Assembly: GCF_014400405.1 (NCBI RefSeq)
Contig: NZ_CP060496.1
Location: forward strand, 682,001-746,000
Length of the DNA stretch: 64,000 nucleotides
Direction: 5' to 3'
Origin: Brachybacterium sp. Z12
GTDB taxonomy: Bacteria > Actinomycetota > Actinomycetes > Actinomycetales > Dermabacteraceae
Shown: in pieces, positions 47,486-57,415 of the stretch
Layout: each line of letters opens with the position of its first letter
Numbering within the stretch: the first letter of the stretch is position 1
Notes under the pieces: generated by a model
Database searches by the model: none
Seen by the model: only the letters and a program-made list of their open reading frames with translations
Told to the model about the DNA's origin: nothing
Position numbers and translations under genes: made by a program

Positions 47486-48445
47486 TCAGGCCTCGTAGAT
47501 CGCCACGTAGCGGCCGATCACGCCGCCGGCGCGGAGCTTGTCGATCGCCTCGGGGATCTCTGCGTGGGTGATGTGGTTGATCGGCGGCGTGAGCTCGCCG
47601 GAGGCCATCAGCTCGTAGAGGCCCTCGAGGTCCTCCTTGGTGCCGGAGTTCGAGCCCTTGATGGTCAGCTGCTTGGTGATCAACTGATAGGTGTCCAGGG
47701 GCGCCTCGAGCTTGCCCATGCCCACCTGCACGAAGGTGCCGAACTTGGCGAGCGCCTCGACGCCCTGCGCGGTGGTGGTGCCGAAGCCGGCGTAGTCCAC
47801 GACCAGCTCGAGGCCCTTGTCTGCGAACTCGGTGATCGACTCGGCGACCCCGGCCAGGCCGATCTCGCCGGCGAGCTCACGGGTCGCGGGGTTGATCTCG
47901 GCGCCGTAGACCTCGGCGCCGGCCAGCGCGGCGACGCGGGCACCGATGTAGCCGAGCCCGCCCAGGCCGATCACGCCGATCTTCATGCCGGGCTTCGCGC
48001 CGCCGAGCGTCATGATCGCGTGGTACGCGGTGAGGCCGGCGTCGGTCGCCATCGCGCCGAGGTCGAAGGGGACCGCGTCGGGCAGCTTGACGAGGTTGTC
48101 GTCGGTCGCGCGGAGCTTGGGGCCGAAGCCGCCGTCCCAGGGGCCGTAGCCGAGCGCGGTGCCGTCGGACATCATCGGGGCCAGGCCCACGCGGTCGCCG
48201 ACCTGCCAGTGCTCCATGCCCTCGCCCACCTGGCTGACCACGCCGGCGGATTCATGGCCCATGGTGCGGGGCAGGCCCTGCTGGAACAGCGCCATCCAGC
48301 CTTCGTCGTCGAGCGTCGCCACGTCGGAGTGGCAGACGCCGGAGGCCTTGACGTCCACGACCACCTCGCCGGGGCCCGCAGTGGGCTCCGCGACCTCGTT
48401 GAGCTCCAGGGGGTTGCCGGTACCGGTGAACTGCCATGCCTTCAC
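47486..48445 (-). CDS. Zinc-type alcohol dehydrogenase (MDR family)
   Basis: 319 residues. The catalytic zinc site has KASGVCHSDVATLD (Cys) and RTMGHESAGVV (His-Glu); the Rossmann fold has IGVIGLGGLGYIGARVAAL. The four-Cys structural zinc lobe that follows the His-Glu motif in many alcohol dehydrogenases is absent, so this is one of the shorter MDR members. AAGGAG stands before the ATG. It is transcribed alone from the promoter at 48485-48513. The substrate is unknown. Confidence 0.9.
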   Translation of the reverse strand: MKAWQFTGTGNPLELNEVAEPTAGPGEVVVDVKASGVCHSDVATLDDEGWMALFQQGLPRTMGHESAGVVSQVGEGMEHWQVGDRVGLAPMMSDGTALGYGPWDGGFGPKLRATDDNLVKLPDAVPFDLGAMATDAGLTAYHAIMTLGGAKPGMKIGVIGLGGLGYIGARVAALAGAEVYGAEINPATRELAGEIGLAGVAESITEFADKGLELVVDYAGFGTTTAQGVEALAKFGTFVQVGMGKLEAPLDTYQLITKQLTIKGSNSGTKEDLEGLYELMASGELTPPINHITHAEIPEAIDKLRAGGVIGRYVAIYEA

Positions 48446-48484
48446 GGGGGATCACTACTCCTTCGTCGTCGATGTGATGATCCC

Positions 48485-48513
48485 ATCGTAGCTGAAAGTT
48501 AAACTAAATGCAA
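48485..48513 (-). promoter_or_regulatory. Promoter of the alcohol dehydrogenase
   Basis: On the minus strand TTGCAT, 17 bases and TACGAT, about 40 bases before the gene. The spacer contains AGTTTAACTTTCAG, an AT-rich, partly symmetrical stretch that could bind a MarR-like regulator. Confidence 0.55.
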
Positions 48514-48520
48514 GGGCAGG

Positions 48521-49996
48521 TCAGAGCCGCGCGAACTCCCGCAGCCACGACGCCTCGGACTGCAGCGGTCGGCCCGCCACCAGCGCCCCGCCGTCCACGA
48601 AACCCTCCTCGCGCACCGCGAGCTCGGCGATCAGCAGCTCCCGATGCCGCACCAGCTCCTCTCCGAACCCGGGATCTCCCGCGAGATCCTGCTCCTCACG
48701 CGGATCCGCCTCGAGGTCGAACAGCTGCTCGTGCCCGTCGCCCGAGAACCACACATATTTGAAGCGCTGCGAGCGGATCCACTGCATCGAATGCCGGCCC
48801 AGCGAGCCGATCAGGTGCTCGCCGTGCAGATGCTCGCGCACCTGCTCGCCGCGCGAGGCCGCGCCCAGATCCACCCCATCCACGCCCTCCGGCACATCGA
48901 CCCCGGCGAGCCCCAGCAACGTCGGCATCAGATCCCGCAGCTCAGCGATCGCGCCGACCTCACCCGGGCCGCCCCACCCCTCGCGCCAGCGCGGCGGCAC
49001 GTGCATCACCAGCGGCACCCGTGCAGAGCCCTCGTAGCCCACGGACTTCCGGTACATGTCGTGGTCGCCCATCATGTCGCCGTGGTCGGAGACGAACACG
49101 ATCACGGTGTCCTCGAGCAGCCCCTGATCGGAGAGGGTCTCCTTGAGCCGGTTCAGCTGCAGGTCGATGAACTCGATCGAGCCGTAGTAACCGGCCCTCA
49201 CCTGCTCGTGGGTGCTCTCCTTCTGCGCCCCGAACTCCGCCTCGGAGTGGAAGTCGCGGCGATGCTCCGCGAAGCCCGCCACCCATTCGCCCTGTGCGCG
49301 CTCGGGGCTCGAGCGCCCCCGGTACTTGTCCCACAGCCACTGCGGCGGGTCGAAGGGCGCATGCGGCCGGTGGAAGGACATGTACAGGAAGAAGGGCCGA
49401 GTCGGGTCACGCCGCTCGAGGAAGCGCAGCGACTCATCCGCGACCCAGCGGGTGGGATGAAGCCGCTCCTCCCGCTCCCACGGCCGGGCGGTCATGGCAT
49501 TGCAGCCGATCCCGGTCTCCTGGTAGTCGGCGCGCGGATCCCCGGTCTCACGGCGCAGGAACTCGACGTAGTCGTCGATCGCGCCCGACGGGCCCCGGCT
49601 CAGCCGGCGCGAGGTGTGCAGGAACCCGTCGTGCAGCAGCACCTCGTCGAAGCCGCAGCGGGCCCGGTCCGGGAACACGTGCATCTTCCCCACGGCGAAG
49701 GTCTGATACCCGGACTTCCGCAGAGTGGACTGCAGCGTCACCGGGTAGGCCTCGGGGAACGAGACCCCCTCCCGATAGCCGTAACGGCCATGCAGGGAGG
49801 GGGACTTGCCGGTGAACATCGCGACCCGCGCCGGCACACAGGTGGGCGTCGCCGAGTAGGCGCGGGTGAAGTGATACCCGCCGCGGGCGAGGTCGTCGAG
49901 GTTCGGGGTGTCGATGTGCTCGTTGCCGGCGGCCCCCATCGCATCCGCTCGCATCTCGTCGACGCAGACGAGCACGACGTGGGGCCGCTCGGTCAC
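48521..49996 (-). CDS. Sulfatase (alkaline phosphatase superfamily)
   Basis: 491 residues. The sulfatase signature CVPARVAMFTGK contains Cys53, which must be converted to formylglycine; the metal Asp is in VLVCVDEMRAD and further active-site residues in VGKMHVF and FVSDHGDMMGDH. No signal peptide is visible, so it is likely cytoplasmic. The FGE at 12 kb could mature it. Substrates of such enzymes include choline sulfate, sugar sulfates and aryl sulfates; this one is not assigned. Confidence 0.9.
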   Translation of the reverse strand: MTERPHVVLVCVDEMRADAMGAAGNEHIDTPNLDDLARGGYHFTRAYSATPTCVPARVAMFTGKSPSLHGRYGYREGVSFPEAYPVTLQSTLRKSGYQTFAVGKMHVFPDRARCGFDEVLLHDGFLHTSRRLSRGPSGAIDDYVEFLRRETGDPRADYQETGIGCNAMTARPWEREERLHPTRWVADESLRFLERRDPTRPFFLYMSFHRPHAPFDPPQWLWDKYRGRSSPERAQGEWVAGFAEHRRDFHSEAEFGAQKESTHEQVRAGYYGSIEFIDLQLNRLKETLSDQGLLEDTVIVFVSDHGDMMGDHDMYRKSVGYEGSARVPLVMHVPPRWREGWGGPGEVGAIAELRDLMPTLLGLAGVDVPEGVDGVDLGAASRGEQVREHLHGEHLIGSLGRHSMQWIRSQRFKYVWFSGDGHEQLFDLEADPREEQDLAGDPGFGEELVRHRELLIAELAVREEGFVDGGALVAGRPLQSEASWLREFARL

Positions 49997-49999
49997 TGC

Positions 50000-51151
50000 T
50001 CAGCCCTGGTTCGCGCTGCCCGGGTGCGCCCACGGCGGGACCTGCCCACCGGGGTAGCCCTGCGGCGCCTGCTGAGACTGCTGGGCCTGCTGCTTCGCCT
50101 CGCGGGCACGCTGCTCGGCATTCGCCCGGGCCTGCTCGGTGCGGGCCTGCTCCTGCTCCCGCAGCTGGTCGGCGGAGACTCGCTTACGGTCTGCGGCGTC
50201 GGCCGCATCGGCATCCTTGCTCGACTCCGCCGCCGCCTGCGACTGCAGCATCGCGGTGCGGATCTCATCGCCCATGGAGCCGACGGCACCGGGGTTCGAG
50301 GGCAGGTACAGCACGTTGGAGCGGGCGTTGCGCGCCACGTCCTGCATGGTGTCGAAGTACTGCGTCATCAGCAGCAGCTGCTCGGCGGAGTTCTCGATGC
50401 CGACCTTGCGGAGCATCTCGTACTGCTCGGCGATGCCCAGGGCGATCGCCTTGCGCTGGGCGGCGACGCCCTCACCCTGGAGGCGCTTGGACTCGGCCTC
50501 GGCCTCGGCCTGGGTGACGCGCTTGATCTTGTCCGCCTCGGCGAGCGACTGAGCGGCGACGCGGTCGCGCTGGGCGGCGTTGATGGAGTTCATCGAGTCG
50601 CGCACGCGCTGGTCCGGGGAGATGTCCTGGACCAGGGTGTTGATGATGTTGAAGCCGAACTCCTGCATACGCTCCGAGAGCGTGGTCTCGACGCTGCGGG
50701 CGATATCGTCCTTCGACTCGAAGGCCTGATCCAGCTCGAGGCCGGACAGCGCCGAACGGACGGTGTCGAAGACGTAGGAGCGGATCTGCGCCTCAGGGTT
50801 CGACAGCTTGTAGTACGCGTCGACGACCTGCTCGTCGCGGATCCGGTACTGCACCGCGACCGGCACGTTGACGAACACGTTGTCCTTGGTCTTGGACTCG
50901 ATGTTCACCTCCAGCTGCTGGACGCGCAACGAGACCGGCTTGGTGGTGTTGTCGATGAAGGGGGTCTTGAAGTTCAGACCTGCGTGCGCGACGCGCTTGA
51001 ACTTGCCGAAGCGCTCGACGATGACGGCTTCCTGCGTGTGCACCGTGAACATCAGCGAGGTGCGCAGGCCGCCGAACAGCAGCGCGGCCACGATCACGAG
51101 GAAGATCAGCAGGCCGAAGCCTAGGACGAGGAAGAGGACGACGCCTTCCAT
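50000..51151 (-). CDS. SPFH-domain (stomatin/prohibitin) protein
   Basis: 383 residues from the second ATG. One N-terminal membrane helix (VVLFLVLGFGLLIFLVIVAALLF) is followed by the SPFH domain (QEAVIVERFGKFKRVAHAGLNF, VRDSMNSINAAQRDRVAAQSLAEADKIKRV), a coiled-coil part and a long low-complexity Gln/Ala-rich tail ending QGYPGGQVPPWAH. SPFH proteins form membrane microdomain scaffolds and protect membrane proteins from FtsH-type proteases. No NfeD gene is adjacent. The start at 51160 is an alternative. Confidence 0.9.
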   Translation of the reverse strand: MEGVVLFLVLGFGLLIFLVIVAALLFGGLRTSLMFTVHTQEAVIVERFGKFKRVAHAGLNFKTPFIDNTTKPVSLRVQQLEVNIESKTKDNVFVNVPVAVQYRIRDEQVVDAYYKLSNPEAQIRSYVFDTVRSALSGLELDQAFESKDDIARSVETTLSERMQEFGFNIINTLVQDISPDQRVRDSMNSINAAQRDRVAAQSLAEADKIKRVTQAEAEAESKRLQGEGVAAQRKAIALGIAEQYEMLRKVGIENSAEQLLLMTQYFDTMQDVARNARSNVLYLPSNPGAVGSMGDEIRTAMLQSQAAAESSKDADAADAADRKRVSADQLREQEQARTEQARANAEQRAREAKQQAQQSQQAPQGYPGGQVPPWAHPGSANQG

Positions 51152-51216
51152 GGGAGTCACCTTTCGGGTAGGCGGGTGCTGTGACCCACGCTACCAACTG
51201 ACCGGGGCCGGTCAGT

Positions 51217-51720
51217 TCAGCGCAGGCCCAGGTCCGCCTCGATCCGCCTCGCGATCCGTGCCGGCGGCACCGGCGGGGCGTAGCGGCGCAGCACCTTCCC
51301 CTCGCCGTCGATGAGGAACTTGGTGAAGTTCCAGGCGATGCGGCCACCGATCACGCCGGCCTTCTGTGCGCACATCCACTGCCACAGCGGGTGGGCCGTC
51401 GGCCCGTTGACGTCGACCTTCGAGAACAGCGGGAAGGTCACCTCGTAGCTCGAGGTGCAGATCTCCTGGATCTCCTCATCGGTGCCGGGGTCCTGTCGGA
51501 ACTGGTCAGAGGGGAATCCGAGCACCGTGAAGCCATGCTTGGAGAAGCGGTCGTGGAGCTCCTGCAGGGCGGTCAGCTGTGGGGTGAAGGCGCACTGCGT
51601 GGCGGTGTTGACGACGAGTACGAGCCGACCGCGGTACTCGCCCATGTCCCGCTGCTCGCCGTCGATCGTCGTCGCCCGGAAGTCGTGGAAGCTGATGCCG
51701 GTCCCGGCCTGGTCGTCCAT
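51217..51720 (-). CDS. Glutathione peroxidase-type thiol peroxidase
   Basis: 167 residues. The peroxidatic Cys lies in NTATQCAFTPQL, the Gln in FPSDQFRQ and the Trp-Asn pair in WNFTKFLI, so the catalytic tetrad is complete with Cys instead of selenocysteine. In actinobacteria, which lack glutathione, such enzymes use thioredoxin or mycothiol-linked reductants. AAGGAG sits before the ATG at 51720. It reduces peroxides in the cytoplasm. Confidence 0.92.
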   Translation of the reverse strand: MDDQAGTGISFHDFRATTIDGEQRDMGEYRGRLVLVVNTATQCAFTPQLTALQELHDRFSKHGFTVLGFPSDQFRQDPGTDEEIQEICTSSYEVTFPLFSKVDVNGPTAHPLWQWMCAQKAGVIGGRIAWNFTKFLIDGEGKVLRRYAPPVPPARIARRIEADLGLR

Positions 51721-51798
51721 GGTCTCCTTGCGCCTGTCGTACGTGATGTGCGACTCCATCCTAGATCCGGAGCCTGATCTGTGGCAGGGACCGTCCGC

Positions 51799-52709
51799 TC
51801 AGGCGAGGAACGCGTCGACCTCGGCGCGGGTGGGGGCGCTCTCGGTGCCGTGCCGGGTCACCGCGATCGCGGCGGCGGCGTTGGCACGGGTGGCGGCGGA
51901 TTCCCAGTCGGTGCCGAGAGCACGCTCGGCCAGCAGCACCCCGGTGTGGGTGTCGCCCGCGCCGTTGGTGTCCACAGCCTTCTGCGGGAACGCCGGGATC
52001 TGGGTGCCCCGGCCGTGGTGGAACACCATGCAGCCGCGCTCGCCGTCCCGCACCACCACTGCCGCGCCGGGGGCCAGCCAGCGCCGGATCGACTCGGGGG
52101 TGTCCTCGAGGGCGTCGAGCTGGGTGAGCGCCTTCGCCTCGTCGGCGTTGGAGGTCCACACCGTGGTGCGGGACAGCACTCGGTTCTGGACCTCTCGGGG
52201 AAGGTGGCGAAAGGAGCGCCCGGGTCGAGCACCACGTCCACGCCCTCGGGCAGAGCCTCGAGGAACTCCAGCAGCGGGGCCCGGGTGGGCTCGAACAGGC
52301 TGTACCCGGATACGCACACCAGATCCCCGGGCTCCGGTTCCAGCGTCGCGAGGGACGCGGCGGTAATGTCTCGCTCTGCCCCGTACACGGTCAGGAACGT
52401 GCGTTCGGCCGACGGTTCGAGCAACACCGTGCAGTAGCCGGTGTCCATGTCGGGGCGCTTCGCGTCCGAGAGCGTCACGCCGTCGCGCGCGAGCGCCTCC
52501 CGGATCACGTCGCCATGCGGACCGGTGCCGTGCGCACCGCCGTGCACCGCGGTCGCCCCGGTGCGGGCGGCGGCGATCAGCGTGGTCACGGCACCGCCGG
52601 CGTACCAGGTCTCGCTGCGGGCATTGGCGTTGCCGCCGCGCGGCGGCAGCTCGTCGATCTCCAGGATCACGTCGACGAGCGCCTGGGCGGTATGGAGCAC
52701 TCGGGGCAT
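51799..52709 (-). CDS. PfkB-family carbohydrate kinase, one apparent frameshift
   Basis: About 303 residues. The ribokinase fold has the GG motif RGGNANARSETWYAGGAV near the start and the PfkB signature DTNGAGDTHTGVLLA with the catalytic Asp. A G4 run at 52197-52200 has lost a base, which breaks the central part (FPREVQNRVL). The gene is divergent from the penicillin-binding protein with a 30-base gap. Substrates may be a ribose- or fructose-like sugar or a nucleoside. Confidence 0.88.
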
Positions 52710-52739
52710 GGCCACGAGTGTAGGTGCGAGCATGGTGCC

Positions 52740-54626
52740 ATGGCCCCCACCTCCGCCGCTCCGCGCCGCCGAGCACCCCTGATCGTCCTGATCGCCCTGA
52801 TCGCGATCGCCGCCCTGGTGGCGGGCGGTCTGCTGTGGCGTGATCGCTTCGGCAACGGGCAGGAGGAGGCCGAGGCGCTCGCCGCCGCACTTGCCCAGGC
52901 CGATGCCCCGGAGCATCAGGAGGTGCTCGGTCCGCTGATCGAGGCGACCGGCGCCGCCCCGCAGGTCGAGCTCGCCGATCCCGGCAGCGCCGAGGACGGC
53001 GAGCGGACCGTGACCCTCGCCTGGACCTGGACACTCCCGGATGAGGCCGGGACCTGGGAATACACCACCCAGGCGACCCTCCGCCGCGGTGAGGACGGCT
53101 GGGCTCCGGACCTCGGCCCCGAGACCTATGCCCCCGACCTCCAGGAGGGCGAGCACCTGGACCTCGCAACCCTGGATCCGGCGCTCGGCACGATCACCGA
53201 TCGCGATGGCGGGGTGCTCTACGGCGAACGCGAGGTGAAGGTGCTCGGCCTGGACAAGACCCAGATCGACGAGGCCGAGCAGGAGAGCGCCGCCCGCGAG
53301 CTCGCCGGGCTGCTGGGCACCGACGCGGACCGCTACGCGCAGACCGTCGCCGACCACGGCCCCGACGCCTTCGTCCCCGCGCTCACCATCCGCGTCGACG
53401 ACGAGGGCGAGTACCCGCTGGGCGACGCCGCGCAGATCACCGGATTCCTCGCCGTCGAGCAGAGCCGTCCCCTCGAGGTCGAGCGGGACTACGCCCCCGG
53501 GGTGCTCGGCTCCCTGCGCGAGGCCAGCGGTGAGGACGTGGAGAACTCCGACGGGGAGATCGAGGCCGGGGACCTGGTCGCGACCGGCGGCGTGGTCGCC
53601 GCCGAGCACGGGGCCCTGGTGGGCACCCACGGGTTCGACGTGGTCGCCGTCCACGAAGAGAGCGAGGAGGAGCGCTCCCTGCACCGCGTGGACCCGGTCG
53701 ACGGCACCGCCGTCCCCACCACCCTCGACGATGACCTGCAGCGACTGGCCACCGCCGCGATCGCCGACGAGGACTCGCCATCGGCCGTGATCGCCCTGCA
53801 GCCCTCGACCGGTGACGTGCTCGCCGCCGCACACGGGCCCACCGGCCAGTCCTACCCGGTGGGCCTCGTGGGCCAGTACGCCCCCGGCTCCACGTTCAAA
53901 GCGGTCACCGCGCTCTCGCTGCTGCGGGCGGGCGTCACCCCGGACACCGAGCTGGAGTGCCCTGAGACTGCGACCATCGAGGGCGCGAGCTTCAAGAACG
54001 CCGATTCGATGGACCCGTCCCTGTTCGGCACCATGCCGCTGCGCAGCGTCATCGCGCACTCCTGCAACACCGCCCTGCTGCTCGAGCACGACACCGTGGA
54101 CCAGCCCGCGCTCGCCGACGCCGCCACCACCCTCGGGATCGGCCAGGAGGCGCCCGCAGGCCTCGAGGCGTACATGGGGTCGGTGGATCCGGAGGACACC
54201 GGCACCGAGCATGCCGCAGCGATGATGGGCCAGGGCCGAGTGCTCACCTCCCCGCTGTCGATGGCAGTGGTCCTCGCGAGCATCCAGCAGGGCGAGACCG
54301 TCGCCCCGCGGATCCTCGCCGACCAGGAACCAGCGGCCGCCGAGGTGCCCACACCGCTGACCGAGGAGGAGACCTCCCAGCTGCAGGAGATGCTGCGCGG
54401 CGTGGTCACCGACGGGAGCCTCGATGACCTCGCGGACCTCCCCGGCGAGCCCGTGATCGGCAAGACCGGCACCGCGGAGTGGACGAACGAGGACGGCGAG
54501 CTGGCGCTGCACTCCTGGGTGATCGTCGCCCAGGGCGACCTGGTGGTCGCGGTCTTCGTCGAGGACGGCAGCTACGGCTCCGTCACCGCCGGGCCGATCG
54601 CGCGCGAGGTGCTCGAAGGAGCCTGA
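52740..54626 (+). CDS. Penicillin-binding protein, transpeptidase with NTF2-like N-domain
   Basis: 628 residues. A single N-terminal membrane helix (LIVLIALIAIAALVAGGLLW) anchors an exported protein. The MecA-like NTF2 domain follows (about 40-150), then a dimerisation-like part and the transpeptidase with APGSTFK (active Ser near residue 384), HSCNT (SxN) and GKTGTAEW (KTG). It is a class B cross-linking enzyme. No resistance role can be read from the sequence; similar proteins are normal in actinobacteria. Confidence 0.9.
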   Translation: MAPTSAAPRRRAPLIVLIALIAIAALVAGGLLWRDRFGNGQEEAEALAAALAQADAPEHQEVLGPLIEATGAAPQVELADPGSAEDGERTVTLAWTWTLPDEAGTWEYTTQATLRRGEDGWAPDLGPETYAPDLQEGEHLDLATLDPALGTITDRDGGVLYGEREVKVLGLDKTQIDEAEQESAARELAGLLGTDADRYAQTVADHGPDAFVPALTIRVDDEGEYPLGDAAQITGFLAVEQSRPLEVERDYAPGVLGSLREASGEDVENSDGEIEAGDLVATGGVVAAEHGALVGTHGFDVVAVHEESEEERSLHRVDPVDGTAVPTTLDDDLQRLATAAIADEDSPSAVIALQPSTGDVLAAAHGPTGQSYPVGLVGQYAPGSTFKAVTALSLLRAGVTPDTELECPETATIEGASFKNADSMDPSLFGTMPLRSVIAHSCNTALLLEHDTVDQPALADAATTLGIGQEAPAGLEAYMGSVDPEDTGTEHAAAMMGQGRVLTSPLSMAVVLASIQQGETVAPRILADQEPAAAEVPTPLTEEETSQLQEMLRGVVTDGSLDDLADLPGEPVIGKTGTAEWTNEDGELALHSWVIVAQGDLVVAVFVEDGSYGSVTAGPIAREVLEGA

Positions 54627-54636
54627 CCCCGCGGTC

Positions 54637-56700
54637 TCACAGGGCCGCGACCACCTCGACGGCCTGACGGATCGCGCGCTCGGCATCGAGCTCGGCGGCG
54701 ACGTCGGCCCCGCCGATCACGTGCACCCGGGGCGCGCGGCCCTTGCGCGCCGCGACCACCTCCTCGGCCAGTGCGTTGACGCTGACCTGGCCGGCGCAGA
54801 CCACCACGGTGTCCACATCGAGCACGGCCGCCTCCTCGCCTTCGAGGATGTGCAGACCCTGTTCGTCGACGTGGCGGTAGGTGACTCCGCGGTGCTGGAT
54901 CACCCCTGCGTGACGCAGCTCCGCCCGGTGGACCCAGCCGGTCGTCCGGCCGAGGCCAGCCCCGATCCGGGTCTCCTTGCGCTGCAGCAGGTGGACCTCG
55001 CGCCGGGCAGGCGCGGAGGGTCGGGTTGTGACGCCGCCGCGATGCTCCTCGTCGGCGTCCACCACGCCCCAGTGCTGCTTCCAGGCGTCCACGTCGAGGG
55101 TGGGCGAGGGCTGCGGAGCGCTGAGGAACTCGGCCACGTCGACCCCGATCCCGCCGGCGCCGATGATCGCGACCCGGTCGCCGGCCTCTGCGCGGCCCTC
55201 CAGCAGGTCGGCGTAGCTGATGACCTGCGGCCCGCCCTCCGCGGGCAGGTCGATCCGGCGCGGTGCGACGCCGGTGGCGATGATGACGTCGTGGAAACCG
55301 GTGAGGTCGCGGCCGCGCGGCTTCACGCCGAGCCGGATCCCGACCCCGGCCGCCGCCAGCCGCATCCGCCAGGACTCGAGCGCCTGCGCGTAGTCCTCCT
55401 TGCCGGGGATGCGGGCGGCCATGCGCAGCTGCCCGCCGATCTCGTCGGTCGCCTCGTACAGGGTCACCACGTGGCCGCGCTCGGCGGCGGCCAGCGCCGC
55501 CTCGAGCCCGGCGGGCCCGGCACCGATGACAGCCACCTTGCGGGCGCGGCGCTCGATCACCGGCTTCAGCACCAGCTCGGTCTCGTGCCCCGCGCGGGGG
55601 TTGACCAGGCAGCTGGCGCGCTTGCCGTCGAAAACCTTGTCCAGGCAGGCCTGGTTGCAGGAGATGCAGGCGACGACCTGGTTGCTGCTGCCTTCGGCGA
55701 GCTTGTTCGGCAGGTGGGGGTCGGCCAGCAGTGGCCGGGCCATGGAGACGAGATCGGCCTGGCCGTCGGCGAGGACCTGCTCGGCGACGGAGGGGGCATG
55801 GATCCGGTTGGAGGCGATCACCGGCACGTCCACCAGCTCGCGCAGGGCGGCGGTGTTCTCGACGAAGGCCGCGCGCGGCACCGAGGTGACGATCGTGGGC
55901 ACCCGGGCCTCGTGCCAGCCGATCCCGGAGGAGAGCACATCCACCCCGCGCTCGACGAGTCCCTGGGCCAGCGCTGTCGTCTCCTCCCAGGTCTGGCCGC
56001 CGGGGACGAGGTCCAGCAGGGAGATGCGGTAGCTGAGGAGGGCGTTCGGGCCGAGCGCCTCGCGCACCGCGGCGGCGACTGCGAGCGGCATCGCGCGTCG
56101 GCCGTCGGCGCCGCGCCCCCAGCGGTCCCGGCGCCGGTTCGTGGCCGGGGCCAGGAACTGGTTGAGCAGATATCCCTCGGAGCCCATGATCTCGACGCCG
56201 TCGTAGCCGGCCTCGATCGCGTGCCCGGCCGCCTCGGCGAAGTGCTCGATGGTGCGCCCCACGCCGCGACGGCTCAGCCTGCGGGCCCGGAACGGGGAGA
56301 GCGGGGACTTCCCGGCCGCGGCGGAGGCGGACAGCGGGTGGAAGGCGTAGCGGCCCGCGTGGAGCAGCTGGAGGAGGATGCGGCCGTCGGCCTCATGGAC
56401 TTCGCGGGTGATCACCTTGTGACCGCGCAGGGTGCGCGCATCGGCCTGGCCTCCGCGCGGGGTGAGGCGGCCGGTGCGGTCGGGGGAGTAGCCGCCGGTG
56501 ACGATCAGCCCCGCGCCGCCACGGGCGCGCTCGCCGAGGTAGGCGGAGAGCTTCTTGACGTCGCCCGGGCGGTCCTCGAGCCCGACGTGCATGGATCCCA
56601 TCACGATGCGGTTCCGCACCTCGAACGGTCCGAGATCCAGCGGAGAGAGCAGCCGCGGATAGGAACGGGGCACGGTCGGGTGAGGAAGCGACGCTGGCAT
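54637..56700 (-). CDS. FMN/FAD oxidoreductase, 2,4-dienoyl-CoA reductase-like
   Basis: 687 residues. The N-terminal FMN-binding TIM barrel (SPLDLGPFEVRNRIVMGSMH, LLQLLHAGRYAFHP) is followed by the four-Cys iron-sulfur motif CISCNQACLDKVFDGKRASC and a C-terminal FAD/NADPH part with AVIGAGPAGLEAA and AIIGAGGIGVDVAEF. The order matches FadH and related old-yellow-enzyme proteins. It probably reduces enoyl compounds with NADPH. The start at 56700 is chosen because upstream residues are not family-like. Confidence 0.92.
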   Translation of the reverse strand: MPASLPHPTVPRSYPRLLSPLDLGPFEVRNRIVMGSMHVGLEDRPGDVKKLSAYLGERARGGAGLIVTGGYSPDRTGRLTPRGGQADARTLRGHKVITREVHEADGRILLQLLHAGRYAFHPLSASAAAGKSPLSPFRARRLSRRGVGRTIEHFAEAAGHAIEAGYDGVEIMGSEGYLLNQFLAPATNRRRDRWGRGADGRRAMPLAVAAAVREALGPNALLSYRISLLDLVPGGQTWEETTALAQGLVERGVDVLSSGIGWHEARVPTIVTSVPRAAFVENTAALRELVDVPVIASNRIHAPSVAEQVLADGQADLVSMARPLLADPHLPNKLAEGSSNQVVACISCNQACLDKVFDGKRASCLVNPRAGHETELVLKPVIERRARKVAVIGAGPAGLEAALAAAERGHVVTLYEATDEIGGQLRMAARIPGKEDYAQALESWRMRLAAAGVGIRLGVKPRGRDLTGFHDVIIATGVAPRRIDLPAEGGPQVISYADLLEGRAEAGDRVAIIGAGGIGVDVAEFLSAPQPSPTLDVDAWKQHWGVVDADEEHRGGVTTRPSAPARREVHLLQRKETRIGAGLGRTTGWVHRAELRHAGVIQHRGVTYRHVDEQGLHILEGEEAAVLDVDTVVVCAGQVSVNALAEEVVAARKGRAPRVHVIGGADVAAELDAERAIRQAVEVVAAL

Positions 56701-56789
56701 GCGGCGATTGTGCCAGCAACGGCTGACCGATCGTTGGGGGCACTCCGTACCCTGGGTGTCGACCCCTGCCAACTGACCGAGGAGACCCC

Positions 56790-57391
56790 GTGCCGTCGCG
56801 GATGCTGATCATCGTCGATGTCCAGAACGACTTCTGTGAGGGCGGCGCCCTCGGAGTGGAGGCGGCGGCGCTGTGGCGTCGCGGATCGCCGAGCACGTGC
56901 GGAAGCACGGCGAGGGGTACGACCGGATCCTCGCCAGCCAGGACTGGCACCGCGGGGACACTGACAACGGCGGGCATTTCGCGGTACCGCCTGCGGAGCC
57001 GGATTTCTCTGAGACCTGGCCGGTGCACTGTGTCGCGGGTACCGAGGGTGCGGCGCTGCGCCCTGAGATCGCGGCGCTCGCCGAGGAGCTGGGGGAGCGG
57101 CTCGAGGTCGTGCAGAAGGGGCATGGCATCCCCTCGTACAGCGTGCTGGAGGGGACGGTGATCGCAACGGATGAGCGCGTGGACCGGCTGATCGCCGATG
57201 GCGACTGGGAGCGGATCGATGTGGTGGGGCTGGCGTACGACTTCTGCGTGCGCGCCACGGCGCTGGGCTCGGTCGAGTCCGGCGCGCCGGTGCGGGTGCT
57301 GCGGGACCTGACCGCGGCGGTGCATCCCGCGACGATCCCGGCGCTCGAGCAGGAGCTGACGGGTGCGGGGGTGGAGGTCTCGGACTCCTGA
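56790..57391 (+). CDS. pncA: Nicotinamidase (isochorismatase-like), one apparent frameshift
   Basis: About 200 residues. The catalytic Asp lies in LIIVDVQNDFCEGG, metal ligands in SQDWHRGDTDNGGHF, the Lys in VVQKGHGIPSYS and the nucleophile Cys in GLAYDFCVRATAL, so the triad and metal site are complete. It converts nicotinamide to nicotinate for NAD salvage. The break near 56861, in GGC repeats, is repaired by one G. The GTG start has GAGGAG a few bases before. It is divergent from the FadH-like gene. Confidence 0.9.
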
Positions 57392-57415
57392 GCCGGGCGG
57401 CGGGCGCCGCGCCGG

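Noticed and set aside
51799-52709. PfkB kinase as the missing D-ribulokinase of the sugar island
   Set aside because: It is 13 kb away, divergent from a penicillin-binding protein and has no LacI-type operator; PfkB is also not the usual ribulokinase fold.
52740-54626. Acquired beta-lactam resistance gene
   Set aside because: The MecA-like N-domain and transpeptidase are normal in actinobacterial class B penicillin-binding proteins; nothing indicates transfer.
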